Assembly (NCBI GenBank): GCA_004794655.1
Contig: SMMW01000601.1
Coordinates: 1,313,501 to 1,377,500, forward strand
Direction: 5' to 3'
From: Marisa cornuarietis
Lineage: Eukaryota; Mollusca; Gastropoda; Architaenioglossa; Ampullariidae
DNA: 64,000 nucleotides
Within the stretch, counting starts at the first letter, position 1, and every line of letters begins with the position of its first letter. Position numbers and translations under genes: made by a program. A model generated the notes under the pieces. It searched no databases. It had not been told where the DNA came from and was given only the letters and a program-made list of their open reading frames with translations. Of the stretch, positions 13,401 through 25,544 are shown piece after piece.

Positions 13401-16400
13401 CAGAAGGAACTTTCTATAAAATTTCTATTATCTGTCTGGGATACAGTTTTCTAGGGCTAACGATAGTTAAGTTTGCCTGCTGCAAACAGCTGTTTTTAAC
13501 GAGTTCATTTAAAGAGGGAAGTTAAAAGCTAACTTAATGGATGCCTAGCAAAGCGTTATTTTTCAAGTGTCACGTGATAACATGGAGATAACTGTCAGCA
13601 GCTACCATCGTTTTGTCATGTTAGTTTACTTTTTGATAATGATTTTTATAACGGTTTGTTCCCTTACATCAGTTTATCGAACATAAGAGATCAGACATAC
13701 CCGAGACGCTTGAGTAACTATGTCCGTGTTGCTGGTCATCGATTTTATGGTATTTGCACACTTTGTAGCTTGGTTGGCGTTGTCCACTCTTTTAGCCACA
13801 GAACCTAGCGTGCTGACCACAGCTTCTGCTGACTGGCGAGAGACACAGAAAGCTGCTTTCTACAATACCCACAGATGCTGAGTAATATACACGATCATTG
13901 TATCAACATTAACTTTTTTGTCGCTGTACGTAAAAAGTACGATTTAAACTTGTGAAGAGGCAGTGTTTGATTATTGTCTTGGTCTGTCGCTTACATAAGT
14001 GACTGGTCAATCATTTTTGACAAATGTTCGATGGCGTTATTTTGTGTGAAAATTATTTTTAAATAGCCCCCGTACCAGCCACCGGTATTCTTGCTTACCT
14101 GGGCCAACCTCTCTTGGTCGTCTGCTGATGAAGACTGCAATGAGAAAAGGGACACTTTATTCAAAAGGCTTTTCTTTGAAGAACCTTGTACATAGTCACC
14201 ATGCACACTGACTTATCTTCGATTATTTCAGTATCATTCACATAGAATGATATATCTTCAGACTCAGACAGGCTGATTAATTTACCTGTCAACAATCTTT
14301 TTACTATACATCAAAACCATAGGTCATACAGGCTGAATAAAAACGAAATAATTTAATTACTTTCAACAATTTGAAACGAAAGCTTATGACATAGAACAAA
14401 GCTACTTTTTAAATGAATGATCTCTGTTTTAAACCCTTATGATACGACAGTTTTTGCAGCAAACAATAATCCCGTCTGGTACAGCCACGTAGATTTATTT
14501 GTAATTAGACCAGATTTTTTAACACATGAGGCATATATCTTTGTATGCAGAAACCACAATTACGGCATTAAAGATTTTGTAAGTGGGTTTCGTATCCAAA
14601 TCAGAGCTATTCCATGCAAAGACAACAAAAGCACGTGCATTTAAATATACACCACAGTATCTGGTAAAGAGTATTTAGAGTTCTGAAGCTAACTGATTCA
14701 CGTCTGTGCACAAGAGTGATCGACTGAACTATGTTCATCGTCTATAAATGACAATTAAGTGTTAATAGGCAAAACGAGTACAATATTATTTTCTTTGTGA
14801 TCGAGTTAAGTTCATTTTGAAACAACAATTCCCAAAATATGAGTACAAAATTACACATAATTTTTAAGATACAAAACCTTCAAACATCGACATTCTCTTT
14901 GCGAAAATTACTCTCCTACACTGGAGAGTTCCACTGTGCAGAAATGGCATTTGTAACAGCGAGTCCAGCAAATCTATGCATGTCTTCTAGTCAGATAAAG
15001 AAACATCCCTCAGGTTGCCGTATTCAAGAAGCGATTTTTTTGCCCAGAAAATGAAACGGCTGAATTTAGAATAATGCCCTACAGATTTGAACGTTATTTA
15101 GAAGCCTCGACTGAAGTTAAAAAATAAAAAGGTCCAAACGGAGTTCTCCAGATCAAAATGTAACAGGCAGCAACCACGCACATTGCAGTCTGCGTTGTAT
15201 TATTATTATGGACGCGTTATAATTATTTTTCCATGGTATTATTGTTAAAGAAATATAAACACATTAAAAATATACATTTGTCTAAGATAAACTCCTGTAA
15301 TTCTTTTTAGCTGCTGCGGGCACGCACATCAAATGGGGCCTTCACACTGTCAGTTGTTTTTAGCATTGCTGTGTATATGAATACAACTGACGATGTGTTT
15401 CTGACGGTGTAAAAAGCGTCGATGTTGCATATCTGGTGCGTGATCTTTGTTTTAAACTTTTTACTAGCAGTCGTACTTGGGTTTAACAGCTCGAACTTTT
15501 GTATAGTTGGCACTGCTGTAGGAAGAAGATCTCTTTGTTTAAGACTTGCCTGTACTATATAAGTGACTGGATAACAATCGCTTTTGAAATGTTTTGATCA
15601 AATTCTTGAGTACCGTGTGGGGACGAAGTTTGCACTGCACTTTTGAACAAAGCAGACATTTGTGTAATCTATAATTATACAGATCTCTGGAGAAAGTTAA
15701 TCCAGCGTTTTAGACATTATCTTTAGGAACTAACACCATCTGACTGTCAAGGAGAACATTAAGCAAAAGCACTTTGTGTCCTGGTCTGTTTTCTTTTACT
15801 AAGGAGTGCATCTTTCCTCTTCGAATTCATTAGTATAATACTTTTGTGCTTCGTCATAAAACACCGCCGCAACATGTTTCTATGATACTTTATGCTCTAT
15901 TTCCAGCGATTTCCACTGAGCACTCGTATTGCCCTTAAAGGCTGTAAATAACACGCACTCAAGCACACGCAAGCACGCAGTCAGTCGGTAAACTAGGGGG
16001 CAACTGTATGAAGCAAAATACGGCCAAAGTCTTGTACAACGCAAAAAGTACTATGTCACGTTCATAATTATATCCCAGCAGTTAACATAACAGCTACAAG
16101 GAAAATTATTAAAAAGCAGACAAACGACTCCTCGAAGCAGTTATACTGACGTCAGCTTGGAGAATAGCTGCTGCGGCTCCTCCGATGAGCCTGATGGCCG
16201 TCTCTGGGTCGGCGTTCATGGCGAGGTCTAGCAAGGACCCAAGATCCGACAGTGACGTGTTACTCCTGTGCACCTCAATGATCTGCGACGTCTTGCTGGA
16301 CAGGCCATGTCTCTCTGTCCATAGCACCATGACGAATGAGAAGTACTGCGTGAGGAAATGGGCAGCGGGAAAAGTGATCTGCCAGGAACACAGGAAAGGT

Positions 16401-16654
16401 TATAATTCCTCATCCTAGTCAACAATATCGTAGTCGTCATCGGCGGCATCAACATAAACAAAGAGTACAAACCTGACCTACAACTAAATAAAATCGGCAA
16501 CAAGAATGTTAAAGATAATAAAGATATGTGAGATGAACATATTAAAAAGACAACTATCTATGACGAATCTCACTCAGAATATGGGAATTCCAAACAATCA
16601 AGGAGTTGGTCAGTTATTTAATCCTCCTCCTCCTCCTCCTCCTCCTCCTCCTCC

Positions 16655-16737
<83 letters not shown>

Positions 16738-19700
16738 TATAAGGTTCCAACAACAAAATATAACGTGGTGTGCCTACAAAACCTCTCGTAACATTCATGA
16801 TTTGTGTGAAACAGTGGTGTTTTAATTTATCCTGGATAGTTCTCGACTAGCATGACCATGAGCAACCTAGGTGTCAGATTTGGCGCAGAAAGCTACGACA
16901 ACATCAACCTTGCCGCTGTAGGTGGTGAGGTCAGCCATGAGCTGCTGTGAGTCACTGAAGCATGGCTGGTACTCGTAGATCCACAGCTCATTCATCGTCG
17001 TGATGCGGTAGACGGTTCTGTTGCCTAGGAGACGGGATGCTGACTTAATGGCCTCCAGCGTCAGGTTTGCAGCGGCCTGAGGTCACACCATAGATTATAC
17101 AACTGTAGTTTATATCTACAGACTATAATTTATAAATATATATATATTTTTTCGTAGTATAGTCTATGTATACTTGCTGTATGGTCACACAGAAAAAACA
17201 TGCTTTAATTCGCTCACTTATCACGGCGGAAAATATTCGAGGTAGGGACTACTTGCATTATTTTTGTCACGTGATATTAAGGTCAATTTCAATGTACATA
17301 TGTTAAAGCAATTCTCGGAATGATCGTTGTCGCAAATTTTCAGAACAACGCATGTAAATAAAGGCACTTACTAAAACGAAACATAACCCGGCTATTTTTA
17401 GACATTTTTAACTGGAAATGATCGTTAAAAATACTTAACACTGTTTTACAATAATAATAAGTCGGCGTTACCAACTGTTTAACTCAGTGCCCGATGAAAA
17501 AACGCGAACAGAACCCTGCACTTACCAAAAGGTTTAATCGTATAAAACATCACAACATCCGAAATCAAACCCCAAACCTTTAATTGGACAATTTATAATT
17601 TTCGTTGCTTTTACCATCCAGAAATCTCGACTTGCGACATTTAAAAACAAGCAAAAAATGTTTTTACGTAAGTAAACTTACCCTGGACGAAGCTTCCGGC
17701 ATGCAGAAGAGGTAGAAAGTGAGGTCCTTCCTGGCATTGGTATCTAGGTCAGGGTCGTAGGACTGCGAGATGTCCAGAATAGCTGTGGCGTACGCCATGA
17801 TAGTCTTCACATCTCCTCCGTCGATGATGGACACAGGCTCGGACTGGACAACCTACAAAAAAGACAGGTAAGACTACATGATCATCGTTGAACGTCCAGA
17901 TAAAAACTGAGAAATATCATTTAATAGCATTTAGACAGAGTATGGCATGAGGGGCTATGGCATGTGATGCGAAAATTCAACATCGAAGAAGGCCTCGTCC
18001 AAGTCGTGGAAGCGCTGTACAATAGCTCAACGAGTACAGCACTGCTGAACAACCAAATAGGAGCTTACTTTTGCACCACAGCAAGGGTACGTCAAGGATG
18101 TCCCTTATCACCGGTGCTGTTTAATATATTCTTCGAGAACATCATGCTCGAAGCTCTTCACGTCCACCATACTAACATTTCAGTTGGTGGAAGACCAATC
18201 TGCAAACTACGCTTTGCAGATGACAGATTTGTTAACAGGTACTAACAAAGAAGTGCAAAACCTCACCAGCAGACTGACAGACAGCTCAAATGCATATGTA
18301 ATGGAGACCAGCACTGAAGAGATCAAAGTTATGATCAATGGTAACGGCAAAGCAGAGATCTTTATGAACGGGGTACAGCTTGAAGAGGTAAGCAGCTTCA
18401 GATACTTGGGAGCCACCATCTCCAAGGACGGCAGCTCCACGCTAGATATCCGCATCATGATCACAACAGCAACAGCAGCAATGGCAAATCTAGATAGGAT
18501 CTGGCATAGCCAAAGGCTAAGGTTCACTACCAAGTACAGGCTGTACAAATCCCTAGTAGTGCCGATCCTGCTCTATGGATGTGACACGTGGACTATGCTC
18601 GCCGAAACGGAAAGGAGAATCCAAGCATTCGAGAACAAGTACCTGAGGAGGCTGCACCGGATGTCATACAAAGAACATAAAACCAACGACTTTGTAAGAA
18701 ACAAGATTACCACACTCGTAGGACACCAGGAACCTCTACTATCAACAGTCAAGCGACGTAAGCTGGTCTTCTTTGGCCATGTGACCAGGCACGACACCTT
18801 GTCGAAAACTATCCTTCAAGGCACCTTGGAGGGTGGCCGACGCCGCGGTGGCCAGAGGAAGATTTGGCTTACGAATGTCAAAGACTGAACTGGTCGTCCT
18901 ATACAGGACCTGCTCACTATCGCCCACAATAGGCAAAAGTGGCGGACCCTGTCAGCTGCCGCGTCTATCCATGTGCTCCCCTTACCGCCAGGTGCCTGGA
19001 CTAAGAAATATCGGCAGTGACTGTTCCACTGAGCTGGCTTGTTTTGTTCTGCATATTAAGATTAATGTCGGCCTCTTTTATTAATATTAATGATAACCTC
19101 GTTTCTTTGTACATTATGAATAATGGAAATCTCTGTGTATTCAGATTAATTAAAATCTCTTTGTTCATATTATTATTCATATTAATGGAAGCACCATTGA
19201 TCTGTGTGTTTAGTTCAATGAAAGTCTCTTTGTTCTTTATTTTCCGATTCATGGACGATTCCTTGAGCTTAGTTTTTATAAAAGTCTCTTTTGTCTACAT
19301 TTTCAGGTCAATATAAATCTCTTTGGTCTGTGTTTTCATATCAATTCTATCGTCCAAATACTGCAAAGAATTTGGTGCACGGTCTACACGTCACCGTTAC
19401 AGAAATAAACAAGGGAATGTCAAATGTGAACTCACCTGTAGATATATGTCTCTAGAAGAGGTGACCAGATCAAAACCTGAGGGCGCAACCGTGACAGTAA
19501 GTTTGGACAAACCAAATGGAAGAGACCGTGGCGGGAGTACTAGCGTGCTGTTGGAGAACTTGAAGAGGCAGATGTCTGGCAGCGTGGTCTCCACCACTTT
19601 CCCTCGACTATCGTTGGCCACCACAAACGCCTGACAACAAAAACCAGAAGTAGATGTAAAAATAACTTTCCAGGGCATTTGTCTATCTCTTCCACCCATC

Positions 19701-22700
19701 TCTTCGTGACTTTACCAAGCCCACGAACGATCTTTCACCATATTTCCCCTTCCTCGACGTTCTTCTGTTCCAACCAGATTACCCATTGTGTCTACAGGTG
19801 CGCCTAGGTACGACTGTTGAAAGCTGAGTGCTTTCACAAATAAAGTGATAAGGGGCTATAACAACTATAACACTGCATCGGTACATTTTGATCATTTTGT
19901 TCCTTATCTTCGCATTTGTGCTCCTTCTTAATTTTTAAAACATACCCTACAACATTTTAAGATTGTGTCAACATAACAAATGTCGTATTACTATCTTTAG
20001 ATCGTCTGAAGCGGTTGACTCTGGTTCGTCAAGGTAGAACACTGAGAAGCTTTTAATAAAGGCCGTTCTTAACGAGACAAAGCGCCGAAGCTTCAAACCT
20101 TCTAGGTGTCCTAAGTTCCATGGTATCGGAAAATGTATTGATAAACAAGGCTGGACTTAGCATTTTGCCCAAAGCTCCAATGTCCCTAACGTTCGCCTCC
20201 TAACCAGTGGTTTCCTGTGACCTTCTCCCACAACTTTTGACATTTAGGAAGGGTCCTAACTGAGAACATTTTGCTGTATTCTGGATATTTTTATTCATGT
20301 GATTCAGTGACACCCTATATATACAACGTATTTAGGCAAAAGCATTCCCACCTTCCACGAATAGTCGAGTGTAGTGACGGTCTGTGGACAGTTAACCGAA
20401 GCCTTCACTTGCACCGTTATTTCAGCGGACCGTTTGCTTACTACTGGCGCTTGCGGGCTGGTGCTGTCGTATGGGAGCGACAGGGCCACGGTAGGTGGGG
20501 TGCACGTGAGTGACGTCACTCCAGAGCCGTTGACCACCACCACCAGAGGGCACAAACTTGCTGTCGTTTGCGAGAAAGCGTTCTGAGCTGTGACGTTCAC
20601 CTGATAATATCCTGCTGCCGTGTACTAAGAAACAGAAGACCAGGCAAGCAATAAGCGTGTTTATTTGATTACTTATGTATTAGCGTTTTTCCCAGCCTGA
20701 TCTGCTATATCCCCTATACATTAACATTGAATCATATACCATAGCGACCAACTCACCAGATGGGTGACAGTGACGCTGCTGGCGGACGTGACTTCTGCGG
20801 CCGAATGCAGTGCTGTGGTTCGTATGTTGTTTTCGTCCACGCTGAGGGTTGAGCCGTCACCGAAGTTGAGAGTGTACAACACGTCAGACCCAGTGGGACA
20901 GGTGACGATGAAAGTAACGTTCTCCGAGACAGTCACCCTGTCCGTGCTGCTTGTGATGTCCACGTACGTGATGTTCTCGCCCACCTGTTGGAAGCCGTTT
21001 TGAGAGACACTTGCACTTGCAGTTTAGAAGCGAACTCAAGTATCAGAGCCGTCGAACAACCCTCTTTAAGGGCGTTAACCCGCTCACAGCTGACATTATT
21101 TAATCGATAACCTTTTATAAAACCATGCACCACCTGTCAATTGCGTTGCTCACTATATAAAGGGAGATAAAAAATTTGAGTAATATGAGTAGTTTGAGAT
21201 TATATACACCTTGCAGACATTATCAACTGATTTGTATTGTCAACATCGTCAACCGATTACGTATGTTCCAAAAGAACAGTCAAGTCCGTTTGACCTCAGT
21301 TTTTGACACTGACATCTCAGCAAGTTATGGAGCATGCCAGCTTTAGTCATCGAAGTCTCACTAGGATCAACAAATGTAAACTCCTGAAAGACTTCGTCAA
21401 AATTTCATTTACTTACCTGCACAAGAAGACTTTGTGAAAGAGAGGAAATGTTGTTGGAGGCAGTGATGGCGATAGAATAGATGCCCCAATCACTGTACGT
21501 GTAAGGTATCTTCACGGGCTGAAAGTTGTCCCCGTCGTTAACTCGGAAATAACTCTTGGGACTCGCACCGTCGCCATAATCTACCTGTCAATCAATACAT
21601 ACATGTGTCTGTCTTTCTGTCTACTATATGAAGATTCACAAGACTAGATATGTATAGTGAAAGAGAGATGTTCATATACGTTGTTCATAATATAACTCAA
21701 TTAGGAGAGTTTACTACAGTGTTATAGTTTTATCTCTGAACGTAAAATGGTTCTTTGTTTTAGTCAAACCTGTAGTTAATACGCGCCTATTCCAAGGAAC
21801 AGAAATTAGAAGTGTATATAACGTTACTCTTGTTGTTACCCGCTCCTGGAAGTCACTTACAGTGAAGACTACCCTGTCAGGACCGACAGAGCCTTTGTTA
21901 ACATCGAGGATGAGCACGACGGGGTCGGCCAGTGACGTCACATTAGCAGTGACAGCAGTGAACCTCACTAGAGGCACTTCCACCGACACCCAGCTGCTGT
22001 CGCTGGTGTTTGTGACGTCATTGGACAAGGTAGCTGTCACGAGGTAGGCGCCTACTTCAGTGTAGTTCACTGCTTGCCAGAACACCACGGAATCAGTGGC
22101 TTCCTGCAAAAAAAAAAAAAATGCGTACCTTGAACAACACCTTGGAATACATTTTATTTAGCAGTTCCGCTTTTAAGATTGCTAATAAGATTCGGGTAAA
22201 CGCTCCAAAATAAGCACATTAAACACGGTGATATGTCACCCTCTTTTTTTTCTTGCTCCTCTCTCTCTCTCTCTCTCGAAGAATATATTCGGGTAGAAAA
22301 CAGAGATAGGCAGACGGGCAGAAAAACAGAAGGCAATCAAGAAAGCAAGGAAGAAAGGAAGGAAAAGGGATGAACTATTTAACCAATCAGGAATGAACGA
22401 GGATGGGCTATTTATGGTGCAGTTACCATTTAAGCAGCACGCTTTGCCTACCAGCACAAACTTACCTGTATGAAGAAAAGCAGCGGCAGGTCACCGAGGC
22501 CGAAGTCCACAACAAGGCTCGCATAGTCACAAGATGCCACCGTGACGGTCACGTTCGTCACCAACGTCCAGGGCGCATGCTCAACGCTCACCTGCAGTCA
22601 AATATGATTGGATGAGTGCTAATACCATGCGACAAGAACAAGACAAGGGCACAGGATAAATGTCTAACTATGACAGCGGCTGTAATATAGTTTCCAACAG

Positions 22701-25446
22701 AATATATATATATATATATCCATGTATTTAATATATTCAGAACATGATACAGGTGGGTTACAGGCCCCACCATGCATCAACTCTGGTCCGAATTTCACGA
22801 GAAGTCGTCTCTTCCCTTCCTATACATGAAAGTACCCGTAGTGAAACGTGGAACCACTTTTTTATAAAGAGATAAAACTCTGAGGCCCGAACAAAGGGAA
22901 AGAACATTTGAGTTTCTGGGAGGGTATGTGTATTTCTTGACGGTAAGTATTTATTTCCTCACCAAAATTGTCGGGCTGTACAGCTGTCTTTCCGATCGCA
23001 CCACATGACGGGTGATGAGTATGTCATCGATCTTGACATCAACGACATTGTCGATGCCCGCAGTGAATGACGAAGGTGACGCTACGACCCAATTCCGACC
23101 GACGTCGTGCGCCACAGCAGTACCGTTCACCGCCACCACCACACTCTGATAACGTAAATTATCTCAGTGTCATTTTACTTAATCTATTTTAAACTTTATA
23201 AATGTGTTGTTGCTTTCGGTGCAGGTGCTGTGTAGGTGTCCTTACAACTAAAGGAGATTTCGCAGTCAGAGGGGGGATTAAGAACATGAGATTTATGTGA
23301 GAAAACGATGAAAGGGGGTCGGAAAGGTAAAGGGCTATGGAACGAGCAGTGGGAGGGTCACTGTTCAGTGGAGATTAGCTAATGATAAAAGTTCAGAAGC
23401 AATCGAGTAATGTGTTGGAAATGCAGGAGCAATTGAGTAAAGTGATACTGGTGTTTCGTTGGGAATGCTCTTGCTGTTTGTTTACAAGCTGTTGTAAATT
23501 CTCGTCCGAGTCAACTAGTCAACTAATGTTCATTTTCTAGCCAAGAAAGTCATAGCAGAGTAACTGAAATCTCTTTTTCTTTCTTCATCTATATATAGAG
23601 AAATATAATAGTTATTTATATTAATAAAAACATTTTATAACAGTGCTGTCGACATTTTTATATATTTCAAAAATATAATTTATTATAAATATTTGTAACC
23701 TTCAGAAAGCTAACGTTCCCCGCAGCTGGAATGCTGTAATTATTGCCGTAAGTCAAGTAGGAATAGACCGGCTCCCATTCACGCGCCGTGAAGACGTAGT
23801 TGTCAGAGCCAGTCCCGTAGGCGTTGCGGCAGTCAACTACAGCGTTGTAGCGACCGCAGATGCCATAAGTGTGGTTCATCCGCTGACTGCTACCAAAGTC
23901 TTGGAACAGCGGCAGGCCCAGTGCTACCCCGTCCCCAAAGCGGAAGGAACAGTTGCTGACTTCTTCGTCCACCACGATGATGGAGTGTAGAGCCGTGCGG
24001 GGCGCCGTCTCATGGTATGACGTCAGAGCCACCAGGTCGGGCGCTCGACCCTCGTCGACGTCCTGGATGTCGACCTTGAAACTGACCCCAACCTGCACGA
24101 CCCCGACCGAGGCAGCAACCTTGACCTGGTGCACCCCTGCCGTTGCAAAGGCGTGGTACACGGTAGGCATGGCGGTCAGCAGCGTCACGCCGTCGTCGAA
24201 GGTGAAATTGAAGGTCGTGTCGATGCTGGTGTCCACGGTCGCGAAGAACCCCACGTCCTCGTTGGGTTTCGTGTAGCTCCTGCCGGTTATCGTCTGGTTG
24301 CCGGCGCGCAAGGTCAGCTCGCTGGTCGTGGTCACGTGATGCACGCGGTAGACGCTCCAGCTGCCGGCGCCACAGGGAGTGGGGAGCAGAAGCCCGAGGA
24401 GTGACAGAGTGCTGTTGCAGCTGCAGACAGAGCTATTGCGCAACAGGGCCAAAACGTGACCGTTATCATAGCAACGCTGTCTGCAGCTGGCTGCAGGATT
24501 GGTCTGGTTTGTCACGTCCGTGGTGTTGTGGTCTACAATAGTTCCAGCAGTAGTGCATCCTTCTAGCAAGTTTTTGGTAAATTCTGCGAAGGACCAGTGA
24601 AGTAAACTGGTTGAAATTTTGACACAATTATTAAATTAAACATATAAAATCATTAGATAAATATTTTAGGTAAATGTCAGCTATGAGAACTAAAAGCGTT
24701 GTATTGCCAAAGCAAAGAAAACGTACTGGCCAGCAAATTAAATCTTTTACTAAATCGCACAATTCAGGTGGGGTTTAGATGCACTACAACTCAGGAGACA
24801 GCTATACTTATATTTTAGTATAATGAGTATACTGTACTGCAGGATATGTGCTATGTCTCCATCCTACTGAGCATTTCTGTCTGCTTCAAGCGATAGGCAA
24901 CAATCCTTGTCCATATCCAAACAGGGATTTTATTGTTCCATGTTGCTGATTGTGCAGTTCGATAGGTGGACTTGTGGAATGAACTACTTCAATCCCTTTA
25001 AAGAGAACTGGGTTAGATTCCTGCGTCGCGACAAAATCGTTCGTTTAATTTCCGGTACGTAGTGACAGGAACACCCTGCGTCCATTCTGTGAGGATGATA
25101 TTACGGAGGTCCCCGAACAAGCACAGTTAACAAAATAATTTAATGAAAAAATTTTCATTAGTGAATTAAAGTTTGATTTTTCCATGAACTGTCAGGCAGC
25201 GTGTACGTGACGGCTGCATAGCATTACTGCAGTTCCAGCATCGGGGTAGTTTGTGTCCCACAATTCCTTCTCATCATGGGGAGGCCGGAAGCAATATTAA
25301 TCAGGCGCATGTTAGTTGGGAGATTTGTGGTCCATAAATTCAGCTAGGACAGGTATTACTCAACGGTCGGGTAAATGTGCATTTCCACTGAACAAGCACT
25401 TAGGAATATTTCGAGAACAGCTACCAGACAACCTTCCCGATCTCTT

Positions 25447-25544
<98 letters not shown>

